DNA from: Ahaetulla prasina | Lineage: Eukaryota; Chordata; Lepidosauria; Squamata; Colubridae | Reading direction: 5' to 3' | NCBI RefSeq assembly: GCF_028640845.1 | Contig: NC_080543.1 | Span: forward strand, 7,602,959 to 7,666,958 | DNA length: 64,000 nt | Part shown: positions 1 to 9,960 of the stretch, in pieces | Position numbering within the stretch: position 1 is the stretch's first letter | How the letters are laid out: every line of letters starts with the position of its first letter | Made by a program: the position numbers and the translations under genes | The notes under the pieces: model-generated | What the model saw: only the letters and a program-made list of their open reading frames with translations | The model's database searches: none | Told to the model about the DNA's origin: nothing

Positions 1-92
1 CCTTCACAACTGATGAAGTTTCTTGGTTGCTAAACAAAACTCTTTTCTTCTTCTTCTTCCTCAAGGGAAAAACAAAACAGTCCAGTTGCCTT
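1..92 (+). repeat. Penelope-like terminal repeat fragment, left copy of a 92-bp direct repeat
   Basis: These 92 bases recur at 2665-2756 with one visible difference (A versus G near the end). The segment belongs to an interspersed family also seen at 6610-7085 and 26270-26345. Positions 10-16 read CTGATGA, followed by a degenerate stem and an AAAC box. This is a decayed form of a hammerhead-like core that is clearer at 40142. Assignment to Penelope-like elements is inference from that motif. Confidence 0.55.
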
Positions 93-1735
93 AGTGATCA
101 CAGAAAAGGAAGTGCAGGACCTATTTCACAGACAAAAGCCAGGAAAAGCTCCAGGCCCAGACAAGATAACTCCTTCTTGCTTAAAAGTCTGTGCTGACCA
201 ATTCGCCCCCATCTTCACCCATATTTTCAATAAATCACTAGAGATGTGTTATGTTCCTTCTTGCTTCAAACGCTCTACCATCATCCCAGTGCCGAAGAAG
301 CCCACCATCAAGGAACTGAATGACTACAGACCAGTTGCTTTAACATCTGTAGTCATGAAAACCTTTGAAAGGCTAGTGCTTTCCTACCTGAAAACCATCA
401 CGGATCCGCTGTTAGACCCTTTGCAATTTGCATACCGAGCAAATAGATCAACAGATGATGCTGTTAATATGGCTCTGCACTACATCCTACAACATCTTGA
501 GTCTCCAAAGACCTATGCAAGGGTCCTTTTGTAGACTTTAGTTCAGCATTCAATACCATCATTCCAGACATTCTTCTAACTAAGCTAAACCAGCTACAGG
601 TACCGGAACAGACTTGTAAGTGGATCACAAGCTTCCTAACAAACAGGAAGCAGCAGGTGAAGCTAAGCAAGATCACATCAAATACCTGTACAATTAGCAC
701 AGGGGCCCCCCAAGGCTGTGTGCTCTCCCCACTTCTCTTCTCTCTGTATACCAATGACTGCATCTCCAATGATCCATCTGTTAAGCTACTGAAGTTCGCA
801 GATGACACAACAGTGATTGGTCTCATTCGAGACAATGGCGAATCCGCATATAGGCGAGAGGTCGAACGACTAGCCTTGTGGTGCAACCAAAACAATCTGG
901 AACTGAACACACTCAAAACCGTAGAAATGGTGGTAGACTTTAGGAAAAACCCTTCCATACTTCCACCTCTCACAATACTTGACAACACAGTATCAACAGT
1001 AGAAACCTTCAAATTTCTGGGTTCTATCATATCGCAAGATCTCAAATGGACAGCTAACATCAAAAACATCATTAAAAAAGGACAACAAAGAATGTTCTTT
1101 CTGCGCCAACTCAGTAAGCTCAAACTGCCCAAGGAGCTGCTGATCCAATTCTACAGAGGAATTATTGAGTCTGTCATTTGCACCTCTATAACTGTCTGGT
1201 TCGGTTCTGCAACCCAACAAGAAAAACACAGACTTCAGAGGATAATTAGAACTGCAGAAAAAATAATTGCTACCAACTTGCCTTCCATTGAGGACCTGTA
1301 TACTGCACGAATCAAGAAGAGGGCCGTGAAAATATTTGCAGATCCCTCGCATCCTGGACATAAACTGTTTCAACTCCTACCCTCAAACGACGCTATAGAG
1401 CACTGCACACCAGAACAACTAGACACAAGAACAGTTTTTTCCCGAAGGCCATCACTCTGCTAAACAAATAATTCCCTCAACACTGTCAAACTATTTACTG
1501 AATCTGCACTACTATTAATCGTTTCATAGTTCCCATCACCAATCTCTTTCCACTTATGACTGTATGACTATAACTTGTTGCTGGCAATCCTTATGATTTA
1601 TATTGATATATTGATCATCAATTGTGTTGTAAATGTTGTACCTTGATGAACGTATCTTTTCTTTTATGTACACTGAGAGCATATGCACCAAGACAAATTC
1701 CTTGTGTGTCCAATCACACTTGGCCAATAAAATTC
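93..1735 (+). mobile_element. LINE 3' half, Rex1/L3-CR1-like
   Basis: A non-LTR retrotransposon, truncated at its 5' end, keeps the reverse transcriptase domain, the C-terminal region and a roughly 260-bp 3' UTR. The UTR ends in CCAATAAAATTCT and runs straight into (ATTCT)n and then (ATCT)n. The protein pattern (KAPGPD, NDYRPVALTSVVMK, TGAPQGCVLSPLL, FADDT) is typical of the Rex1/L2/L3/CR1 branch of LINEs. I cannot fix the clade without a tree. Endonuclease and ORF1 are missing. A 92-bp direct repeat flanks the LINE plus its microsatellite tail. Confidence 0.85.
94..1471 (+). pseudogene. LINE reverse transcriptase, frameshifted
   Basis: The RT fingers and palm start at 94 and are open to a stop at 532. 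The frame then continues from 531 in another register. The cause is one base missing from a T run at about 527-530, just before the V-D-F catalytic box. The second catalytic box, F-A-D-D, lies near 804. A further T-run indel near 1439 replaces the usual C-terminus; the family's expected stop is at about 1469-1471. In vivo this protein would copy the element RNA at a nicked target. This copy cannot do so: it lacks endonuclease and has at least two frameshifts. Both shifts are in homopolymers, so sequencing error is possible. Confidence 0.85.
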
Positions 1736-1763
1736 TATTCTATTCTATTCTATTCTATTCTAT

Positions 1764-1825
<62 letters not shown>

Positions 1826-1881
1826 ATCTCTCTTTCTCTCTTGATCTATCTATTGATCTCTCTCCATCCATCATCTATCTT

Positions 1882-1979
<98 letters not shown>

Positions 1980-2036
1980 ATCTCTCTTTCTCGATCTATT
2001 GATCTATCTATCAATCTATCTATCTCTCCATCCATC

Positions 2037-2125
<89 letters not shown>

Positions 2126-2159
2126 CCTCCCTCCCTCCCTCTCTCCATCCATCCATCCA

Positions 2160-2239
<80 letters not shown>

Positions 2240-2303
2240 ATCTCTCTTTCTCTCTTGATCTATCTATCGATCTATCTCTATCTCTCCATCCATCATCTAT
2301 CTT

Positions 2304-2365
<62 letters not shown>

Positions 2366-2456
2366 ATCTCTCTTTCTCTCTTTCTCTCTTGATCTATCGA
2401 TCTATCGATTGATCTATCGGTCTATCTATCGATCTATCTCTATCTCTCCATCCATC

Positions 2457-2511
<55 letters not shown>

Positions 2512-2516
2512 CCTCC
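1736..2516. repeat. (ATTCT)n passing into a long (ATCT)n/GATA microsatellite
   Basis: The array begins exactly at the LINE tail as about six ATTCT units and changes to ATCT. It continues for about 700 bp, interrupted by recurring blocks such as CATCTCTCTTTCTCTCTTGATC and short CCCT/CATC runs. The interruptions repeat about five times, so blocks rather than single units have been duplicated. Open frames across it, read as Ser-Ile-Tyr-Leu repeats, are artefacts. Confidence 0.95.
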
Positions 2517-2664
2517 ATTCATCCCTCCATCCAAGGTGGGGTGGGGAATGGCGGATAGGGACTGACAGACACCACCCAGTCTCAATCCCATTTCCCCCCT
2601 CCCTCAGTCTCATCTTTTCAGGATCTATACTGCATCTTTCCGCCTTCCGCACCCCACCCCCCGC

Positions 2665-2775
2665 CCTTCACAACTGATGAAGTTTCTTGGTTGCTAAACA
2701 AAACTCTTTTCTTCTTCTTCTTCCTCAAGGGAAAAACAAAACGGTCCAGTTGCCTTTGGAAAAAACACTTTTGAG
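2665..2775 (+). repeat. Penelope-like terminal repeat, right copy of the 92-bp direct repeat
   Basis: Positions 2665-2756 match 1-92. Beyond 2756 this copy continues with family sequence (TTGGAAAAAACACTTTTGAG). The left copy instead switches to LINE sequence. The right copy therefore looks like the uninterrupted site. Confidence 0.6.
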
Positions 2776-3360
2776 AATGAACTGAACTGCGCAACAGGTG
2801 TTGACAGGGTATCCAAGCGGTGTGGGTGCGATTTTATTGCTTCTTTCCCCAGGAAAGTGCTGGAAATTAGTGAAACGACAAACCTGTCACAATGGAGAGA
2901 TTGATATCTGAAAATTTGCAAAGGAACCCTTTCTTTTTTCCCCCATGCTGAGGAAAGATAAGTGGCATTCTTCTTAATAGGACATAAAAGTTCTCTCCTT
3001 AATAGAGCACATGATTTACGGCTAATATTTGTTTCTGGTTTAAGCAGTCGGCATGATTTGCAATCCAGCGGTTATGTCGGTAGTTAAAACTATTGAGATG
3101 CAAAGTAGGGCAGCTCGGAAGATTATTATTTTTTTTCTGCGTTTTGGGTCAACAGAGGGAAGTCTTCTGGGCCTCTGAGGAAGAAAGAACTTTCTAGAAG
3201 GATAGCACTGAGGGAGGGGGGGGGAATTTAATTTGTGTATTTATACACGCCTACACGCGCATCTGTTTTAATGGCGGATAGAGCCATTATGTACTTTTTT
3301 TAAAAAAACCGACTTTCATTCCATTTGTGGAATCAAATTGATTTTCCTTTTGATTTATTT
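2776..3360. other. No gene or repeat recognised
   Basis: About 585 bases of ordinary AT-rich sequence. I see no long open frame and no known element, only short homopolymers near 3130, 3210 and 3290. Confidence 0.6.
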
Positions 3361-4320
3361 GAGAGCCAGTTTGGCACAGTGGCTGGCCTAGAGACTGAGT
3401 TCTAATCCTAGTTTAGGCACGAAAGCCGGCTGGGTGACTTTGGGCCAATCACCAGGAGATGGCGAGTTCTAGTCCTGCCTTAGGCATGAAAACCAGCTGG
3501 ATGACTTTGAGCCAATCACCAGGAGATGGTGAGTTCTAGTTCCGCCTTAGGCATGAAAGACGGCTGGGTGACTTTGTGCCAATCACCAGGAGATGGTGAG
3601 TTCTAGTCCTGCCTTAGGCATGAAAGCGAGCTGGATGACTTTGAGCCAATCACCAGGAGATGGCGAGTTCTAGTCCTGCCTTAGGCATGAAAGACAGCTG
3701 GGTGACTTTGTGCCAATCACCAGGAGATGGTGAGTTCTAGTTCTGCCTTAGGCACGAAAGACAGCTGGGTGACTTTGAGCCAATCACCAGGAGATGGCGA
3801 GTTCTAGTCCTGCCTTAGGCATGAAAGACAGCTGGATGACTTTGTGCCAATCACCAGGAGATGGTGAGTTCTAGTCCTGCCTTAGGCATGAAAGCGAGCT
3901 GGATGACTTTGAGCCAATCACCAGGAGATGGTGAGTTCTAGTTCTGCCTTAGGCACAAAAGACAGCTGGGTGACTTTGTGCCAATCACCAGGAGATGGCG
4001 AGTTCTAGTTCTGCCTTAGGCATGAAAGACGGCTGGGTGACTTTGGGCCAATCACCAGGAGATGGTGAGTTCTAGTCCCACCTTAGGCATGAAAGACGGC
4101 TGGGTGACTTTGGGCCAATAATTAGGAGACAGAGAGTTCTAGTCCCGCCTTAAACATGAAAGCCAGCTCAGTGACTTTGGACCCATCACCCAGAGATGGT
4201 GAGTTTTAATCCCACTTTAGACATGAAAACTAGCTGAGTGACTTTCAGCCAATACCAGGAGAGGATGAGTTCATGAAAGCCAACTGGATGACTTTGGAAT
4301 CACCTCTGTAATTAAGACAT
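3361..4320 (+). mobile_element. tRNA-derived SINE with massively expanded internal unit
   Basis: The head (GAGAGCCAGTTTGGCACAGTGG) resembles the tRNA-derived 5' end of squamate SINEs, and GAGTTCTAATCC resembles a B box. The body normally contains one copy of a segment covering the B box and the motif GGGTGACTTTGGGCCAATCAC. Here that segment is repeated in tandem. The SINE 3' end is not recognisable after the array. A sister element with a retained 3' end is at 30028-30600. Confidence 0.75.
3397..4300 (+). repeat. 67-bp minisatellite, about 13 copies, inside a SINE
   Basis: The motif GAGTTCT starts at 3397, 3464, 3531, 3598, 3665, 3732, 3799, 3866, 3933, 4000, 4067 and 4134, exactly 67 bp apart. 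Further diverged units start at 4201 and about 4266. Each unit contains GAGTTCTAGTCC, TTAGGCATGAAAG and TGACTTTG.GCCAATCACCAGG. Neighbouring units differ by a few substitutions and the last units are the most decayed. Confidence 0.95.
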
Positions 4321-4389
4321 ACAATGCATGCATTTTTCTGTGTCATATGATGTATGTGGGTATATACATAATTTTGCACTTATTTCTTT

Positions 4390-4900
4390 ACTAGCTGGAC
4401 ACCCGTGTTTCACTACGAAACTATGTGATCTAGTGTGATAAATTGACACTTAAAGCCTGAAACTTAATGTAGAATGTGGAACTCGGTAGCATCGGAGTGT
4501 GTTAATATAAGGCAACTGGCAGTTGGAACAGAGGGGGAGGGAGAGTAGAATGTCCCAGCCCACAGGTCGGATGACTCACATGCTGGCCACGCCCATGCCT
4601 GGTTTAGCAAAGGGGTAGCATCAGAGTGTGTTAATATTAGGCAACTGGCAGTTGGGACAGAGTTCTTTTCAGGTGGGGAGGAGGAGTAGAACATCTAACT
4701 CCTTAGCATCAGAGCATGTGAATATAATACTGTGTACATGAAATACGAATGCTCTGATGGTCATTTCGAAAAATCCTTTCTTAGCGAGCACTTAGAAGCC
4801 AAGAGGAACATAAGTGGCAAATTTCAAGTTTGTAGGCTTTATGGTTCTGGAGTTGTCGTGATTAATGTGGTTTTTGCTTATATATATATATATAGATAGA
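4390..4900 (+). repeat. Interspersed repeat family X (copy 1)
   Basis: It starts CTAGCTGGACACCCGTGTTTCACTACG and ends near TTTATGGTTCTGGAGTTGTCGTGAT. A second copy lies at 55128-55945 with the same blocks in the same order, including GGCAGTTGGAACAGAG, CTAACTCCTTAGCATCAGAGC and CTTAGCGAGCACTTAGAAGCC. It carries no coding frame. I do not recognise the class. The middle contains a local duplication of about 130 bp (AGCATCGGAGTGTGTTAATA and AGCATCAGAGTGTGTTAATA). Confidence 0.6.
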
Positions 4901-4904
4901 TTTT

Positions 4905-5275
4905 GTCACGTTTCTGTAGTGTATATTGGAGGTAGTGAGCATTTGAGAGCTGTATGCAACGTAATTTCATTTTAATGTGTACACAAGGATTAATGTACAT
5001 TCATAGCAATGGTGGGTTTCCATTTTTTTTACTACCGGTTCTGCGGGTGTGGCTTGGTGGGCATGGCTTAGTGGATGTGACAGGGGAAGGTTACTCCAAA
5101 ATCCCCATTTCCTCCCAATATGCTGGGACTCGGGAAGCAGATAATAGATGGGGGCGGGGCCAGTCAGAATTTTTACTACCGGTTCTCCAAACTACTCAAA
5201 ATTTCCGCTACCGGTTCTCCAGAACTGGTCAGAACCTGCTAAAACCCACCTCTGATTCAAAGTGACAATAAAGTT
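4905..5275 (+). mobile_element. LINE 3' tail, interrupted by a hAT MITE
   Basis: GTAGTGTATATTGGAGGTAG at the left and AAAGTGACAATAAAGTTACC at the right form one 3' UTR, split by the MITE at 5007-5254. A minus-strand copy of the same tail is at 47115-47260. The tail runs directly into a (TATCC)n array, as the LINE at 93-1735 runs into (ATTCT)n. No coding part remains. Confidence 0.6.
5007..5254. mobile_element. hAT MITE family A, 248 bp
   Basis: The terminal inverted repeats are CAATGGTGGGTTTCC and AAAACCCACCTCTG. The interior carries ACCGGTTCT blocks typical of this family. The flanking 8-bp target duplication reads attcatag on the left and attcaaag on the right (7 of 8). It is non-autonomous, with no transposase. 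Confidence 0.85.
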
Positions 5276-5372
5276 ACCCTATCCTATCCTATCCTATCCT
5301 ATCCTGTCCTGTCCTGTCCTGTCCTGTCCTGTCCTGTCCTATTCTAATTCTATTCAAATGCATGCATACGTT

Positions 5373-5412
<40 letters not shown>

Positions 5413-5415
5413 AAA
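5276..5415. repeat. (TATCC)n, (TGTCC)n and (CA)n microsatellites
   Basis: Five or so TATCC units change to TGTCC units and then ATTCT-like units, with a CA dinucleotide run at about 5373-5412. The array begins at the end of a LINE tail. Confidence 0.95.
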
Positions 5416-6002
5416 TACATAAGGAAAAGTTTGTATGTTATAAACTTCTCTCTCTGGATCTAACTTTTGTGGCCAGAGGTGCTTATGGTTTTTGATCTCT
5501 GCAGACTCCAGTTTGAATCGGGCTAAGTCTGTTCGAATGTAAAGGATTTTGCATTTCCAGATGGTTCTAACAATCCCTGCCTCAAAATAAATGCACAAAA
5601 GAACAACACTGAGAAGAATGAGTTTAAGGTATCTTTTCAAAAAAATAACAACTCTGAGTGTACGGGCCTCAAAGCAGTGTCCACAGTGCAGAAAACAACT
5701 CAACAGGCATATGGATAAGAGACACAATTAAAAAGAAAAACCAAATGGATTTGCCGATAGTCTCTCTGACAGTGTGAGTCCCTTTGACACTTCTGAGAAG
5801 AAACTTAGACATGGGGACCACAGGAAACTGTTTGAAATTCATTGTTTGAGCAATGCTATTTGGCTAGTCCAAACTTCTTGAAATTGGTACGTTTTCAAGA
5901 TTCCAAGGTTTCGTTAACGGGCAGCAATTACATAAACACAACAAAACACAGCACAACACAAAAAACAAACAAACCACAAAACAAAACAAGTAGAAATAAA
6001 TA
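5416..6002. other. No gene or repeat recognised
   Basis: Unremarkable AT-rich sequence. An A/C-rich stretch at about 5935-6000 (AACAAAACACA-like) is low complexity. No open frame with recognisable similarity. Confidence 0.55.
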
Positions 6003-6609
6003 ACACAATAACAGAGTTGGAAGGGACTTTAGAGGTATTCTAGTCCAACCCTCTGCTTAGACATGAAACCCATATACCATTTCAGACAAAGGTGGTCCAA
6101 TCTCTCCTTAAAAACTTCCAGTGTTGGTTGAAGCATCTACAACTTCTGGAGGCAAGTCATTCCACTGATGAATTGTTCTCACTATCAGGAAATTCCTCCT
6201 TAGTTCTAGGTTTCTTCTCTCCTTGATTAGTTTTCACCCATTGCTTCTTGTTTTGTGCTTCAGTTTGAAGCACAATGATGCTTTGGAGAATAGCTTGACT
6301 CCCTCTTCTTTGTGGCAGCCCCTGAGATATTGGAACACTGCTATCATGTCTCCCCTACTCCTTCTTTTCATTCAACTAGACATATCCAGTTCCTGCAACT
6401 GTTCTTCATATGTTTTAGCCTCCAGTCCCCTAATCATCTTTGTTGCTCTTCTCTGCACTCTTTCTAGAGTCTCAATATCTTTTTTACATCGTGGCGACCG
6501 AAACTGAATGTAGTATTCCAAGTGTGGCCTTACTAAGGCATTATAAAGTGGTATTAACACTTCACGTGCTCTTGATTCTATCCCTCTGTTTATGCAGCCC
6601 AGAACTTTT
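6003..6609 (-). mobile_element. CR1 LINE 3' end
   Basis: Read on the minus strand, this is the C-terminus of CR1 ORF2 plus the short 3' UTR that ends at the left (AACAGAGTTGGAAGG is the complement of the CR1 end). Conserved residues include [22 protein letters not shown] and K-M-I-R-G-L-E at about 6372-6560. Several stops and indels make it non-functional. The 5' part is missing, as is usual for CR1. Confidence 0.9.
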
Positions 6610-7085
6610 CTTTGAAGATGTTACATTTCTCATCCAAGAAGCTTCTTCAGCTCTGACTGGCTGGTGGGGAATAAGAGGATTGATGCTGTTTGCAGACAGC
6701 TGGTCATTTGCATCCTTTTTAGAGCGTCGTTGAGGCCACTTGGAGGTTTATTTGTGTCCTCCGGGTCACCTGAGTAGCTCAAACTGAAGCACAAATGGTT
6801 CCTGTAGTCTGCAATTTTTTTTTTGGGGGGGGAGGGAAATACGTTCATACCCTTGCACTGTTCGAAGGGGGTTCATCCCAAAGTGCATAACTAAATGTAT
6901 ATGGAAAATTTCAGCCGTCCAGGTCATAGTTGTCCCTAAAGTGCTTTTTTCAAGAGGCAACTGGACTTTCTGGTTTTTCTTTGAGGACGTTTCGCTTCTT
7001 GGATGAGAAGTGAAACCTCTTCAAAGAAAAAAAACAACAAAACCAGAAAATCCAGTCGCCTCTTGGAAAAAAAGCACCTTTGGGT
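6610..7085 (-). mobile_element. Penelope-like repeat, compound
   Basis: On the minus strand, CTGAAGA at 6644-6650 is followed by a GCTTCT stem and a TGGATG loop. The following arm is degraded. Farther left-to-right the sequence continues through a G-rich homopolymer at 6820-6833 and ends in a large inverted junction at 6935-7085. The retroelement class is inferred from the hammerhead-like core. Confidence 0.45.
6935..7085. repeat. Imperfect inverted repeat joining two Penelope-like ends
   Basis: The arms mirror each other around a TGGATG loop at 7000-7005. The inner pair is CGCTTCT versus AGAAGTG. Moving outwards, CTTTGAGGACG faces CTCTTCAAAG, CTTTCTGGTTTT faces AAAACCAGAAAA, and AAGAGGCAACTGG faces CCAGTCGCCTCTT. 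Arms are about 70 bp with scattered mismatches and a short A-rich insertion in the right arm. Confidence 0.8.
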
Positions 7086-7223
7086 CAAGTGACTCAATGT
7101 AGTCTCAGAATCATTTTAGGAAACTGATGGAGTTGTAGAGCTTATTCCAGTGGTGGGATTCAGCCGGTTCAGGCTGGTTTGGGCAAACAGGTTGTTAAAT
7201 TGCTGGCTGACCCCACCCTGCCC

Positions 7224-7375
7224 TTATTTTGGGGGAAATAAAATGCCCAATGCCTCCGTCTGCTGACAATCTTAACTGGGGCTTATTTTGGGGGGTAGGC
7301 CTTATATTACGAACCTCCTGAAAAATCATGCTAGGGCTTATTTTCTGATTGGGTCTTATTTTCGGGGAAACAGGG
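7224..7375. mobile_element. MITE of the 'GAAAATAAGCCC' family
   Basis: CTTATTTTGGGGG motifs and GGGTCTTATTTTCGGGGAAACAGGGTA match copies at 40838-40940 and 46012-46130. The termini resemble Tc1/mariner-type MITEs. I could not read a clear TA duplication here. Confidence 0.55.
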
Positions 7376-7409
7376 TAAGTCTAAGGGCTGTTACAAATAG
7401 AGAAAGAAG

Positions 7410-7515
7410 GGAGGGAGGGCGGGAGGGGAGGGGAGGAAGGAAGGAAGGAAGGAAGGAAGGAAGGAAGGAAGGAAGGAAGGAAGGAAGGAAAGAAGGAAGG
7501 AAGGAAGGAAGGAGG
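7410..7515. repeat. (GGAA)n microsatellite
   Basis: GGGA/GGAA tetranucleotide units, nearly pure from 7435 to 7512. Confidence 0.95.
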
Positions 7516-7758
7516 GGGGGAAGGGTGTCCCCACATGCCCTGTTTTTGCTCCCAGGAGGCTTCAGGGAGGCCTACTAGGCCCAAAATGGATCATGGGTGG
7601 GCGGTGCGCCCCCCGCGACCCTTTTTTTCTCCCAGGGGGGTGCAGGAGACTAAGTTCTGCCAGTCACACCCCCTGGCCATGCCCACCACGCCCACGCCCA
7701 CCCCAGCTGGTCATTAGGGCAGAGAACCAGTTGTTAAATTATTTGAATCCCACCACCG

Positions 7759-8244
7759 GCTTATTTATATCACTTTGACTCCAAGAAAGTTTGCTGCCAC
7801 AGCTTTCAAATTTTCTTTCGCTGAGTCTGGGTAATGTTCCAGTCTAATGACCTTTTCCTTACAGTCACAAAACAGGCAGGCCAGAGTGCAGGAAAAGCGA
7901 GCGGCTGGTTTCATGTAATTCAGATCCGAAATGAGCTAATCTACTTTCTAAAAGCAAACGTAACCACCGGTGACCTCAAATGGTGAAATACAGTCGGGGC
8001 ATTAGCATACTCGCTTTGAAGCTGGCTGACCTCTGGCGTTTCTCGTTTCTTTGAGAGATAATAGTGTTGTGTGAGTATAATATTGATTTAGCAGTAGGAA
8101 TGGATGACACCCAGTGCCACATGCGTTTTCCAGTTGGGTTACAATTTCCCCCCCCCCAATAGTACAATTATTAACACACAAAAAAAAAGAAAGAAAGAAA
8201 GAAAGATGAAAAGACCTGATCCCCTTCCCTCAACAGAATAAATA
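7759..8244. other. No gene recognised; short (AAAG)n
   Basis: Apparently unique sequence with a C run at 8150 and an AAAG run at 8179-8206. Confidence 0.55.
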
Positions 8245-8462
8245 GCAATAGCACTGGTACTTATATACCGCTTCACAGTCCTTTACAAACCTATCTAAGC
8301 GGTTTACAGAGTCAGCCTCTTGCCCCCAACAATCTGGCTCTTCATTTTACCCATCTTGGAAGGATGGAAGGCTGAGCCAACCTTGAGCTGGTCAGGTTCG
8401 AACTGCTGGCAGTGGGCAGAGTTAGCTTGCAATGATGTCTTCTAACCACTGCACCACCATGA
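8245..8462 (-). mobile_element. tRNA-derived SINE with CCGC-hairpin tail
   Basis: On the minus strand the head reads CATGGTGGTGCAGTGGTTAG (A-box region) and then GTTCGAACC (B box) near 8395. The 3' side contains the conserved CCAACAATCTGG block reversed and the tail ATATACCGCTTC. Sister copies lie at 51686-51900 and 63641-63912. Confidence 0.8.
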
Positions 8463-8747
8463 ATAGTTTGACTCCCTCTTCTTTGTGGCAGCCCCTGAGA
8501 TATTGGAAGACTGCTATCAGGTCTCCCCTAGTCCTTCTTTTCATCAAACTAGACATACACTGTTCCTGCAACCGTTCTTCATATGTTTTGGCCTCCAGTC
8601 CCCTAATCCTCTTTGTGGCTCTTCTCTGCACTCTTTCTAGAGTCTCCACCTCTTTTTTACATTGCGGCAACCAAACCCAGATGCAGGATTCCAAGTGTGG
8701 TTTTATACCAAGGCCTTGTAACGTGGTGTTAACACTTCACATGATCT
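8463..8747 (-). mobile_element. CR1 LINE fragment
   Basis: Minus-strand CR1 ORF2 C-terminus, with [16 protein letters not shown] and R-G-L-E-A-K. It is cut at the left by the SINE end and ends at the right against a purine array. Confidence 0.85.
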
Positions 8748-9378
8748 AGAGAAGAGAAGAGAAGAGAAGAGAAAAGAGAAGAGAAGAGAAGAGAAGAGAA
8801 GAGAAGGTAGGGTAGGGGAAGAGAAGGGAAGGGAAGGGAAGAAGAAAGAGAAGAGAAGGGATGGGAAGGAGAAACAGAAGGAAAAAGGGAAGGGAAGGGA
8901 AGTGGAAGGGGAAGGGGAAGAGAAGAGAAGAGAATGTAGGGTAGGGGAAGAGAAGGGAAGGGAAGGGAAGAAGAAAGAGAAGAGAAGGGATGGGAAGGAG
9001 AAACAGAAGGAAAAAGGAAGGAAGGAAGGAAGGAAGGAAGGAAGGAGAGTGGAGGGGAGGGAAAGAGAAATGGAAAGGAAGGAAAAAGAGAAGAGAAGGG
9101 ATGGGAAGGAGAAACAGAAGGAAAAAGGAAGGAAGGAAGGGAAGAGAAGGAAGGAAGGGAAGGGAAGAGAAATGGAAGGGAAGGGAAGGAGAAGAGAAGG
9201 GATGGGAAGGAGAAACAGAAGGAAAAAGGGAAGGGGAGGGAAGGAAGAAAGGAGGGAGGGAGGGAGGGAAGGAAGGAAGGAAGGAAGGAAGGAAGGAAGG
9301 AAGGAAGGAAGGAAGGAAGGAAGGAAGGAAGGAAGGAAGGAAGGAAGGAAGAAAGGAAGGAAGGAAGGAAGGAAGGAC
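8748..9378. repeat. Polypurine array of AGAGA, GGGAA and GGAA units
   Basis: 630 bp with almost only purines on the plus strand. Blocks such as GGGATGGGAAGGAGAAACAGAAGG recur at about 8860, 8980, 9100 and 9200, so the array has a higher-order period near 110-120 bp before it becomes pure GGAA. Confidence 0.95.
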
Positions 9379-9960
9379 GAATGTTTATCTCTAAAATTAA
9401 GAATGGAAAAATGGAAAGGATGGTATAGACACAAATGAAAGTGACACGATCTTATGGCAGATAAAAACGCAATTTTAATTATGTGCTGAAGGACTAACAC
9501 ATACATTTGAAAGCATGAATTAGTGCCCTCTGGGTAATTTGCAGGTGCTTCTGAAAGTAGGACTCCACAGGTGGCTATTAGCTGCATGTTCTACTTGACT
9601 GAATGGTGATAACGAAAAAAGGCAGAGATGCGCTTTGGGGTGTGGGGAGGAATTGTGCAAGCCTCTGATTGAATGTAATCCAGAGGAAATATTATTCTAC
9701 CGCACAACTCGTACTGACGTGCGTAAATTAGATGAGAGAGTAATAGGGCCATTCGGAGGTACAAGAAGGAATAATAATAGTGACTGATTGGTAAGCGTAC
9801 ACTTCAAGAACAAAAAATCTGTCTATTTTCGGTGGGCCAGCATAAATATTGATATGTAAGCACGGCAAAGGAATGGACGTACATCTAAAAGCATGACTGA
9901 TTTAATTGTTGAAGATGAAAGGTTAAGAGAATCCGCAAAGGATGCAACGATAAGGAATAA
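9379..9960. other. No gene or repeat recognised
   Basis: Apparently unique intergenic sequence. Confidence 0.55.

Larger units (their letters stand above)
7148..7758. mobile_element. hAT MITE family A, long form with nested elements
   Basis: The left end is CAGTGGTGGGATTCAG and the right end is GAATCCCACCACCG. The 8-bp duplications are gcttattc and gcttattt (7 of 8). Inside lie a second MITE at about 7224-7375 and a GGAA array at 7410-7515. No transposase frame. Confidence 0.85.

Noticed and set aside
1622..2412. Open frames of 126 and 259 codons
   Set aside because: They are Ser-Ile-Tyr-Leu repeats read from the ATCT microsatellite and have no coding character.
3397..4300. CRISPR-like array (regular 67-bp periodicity)
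   Set aside because: There are no unique spacers; the full 67 bp repeats, it lies in a SINE, and the genome is eukaryotic.
8703..9587. 294-codon open frame on the minus strand
   Set aside because: Phe-Leu-Pro-Ser repeats from a GGAA/GGGAA array; frame length comes from lack of stops in the repeat.
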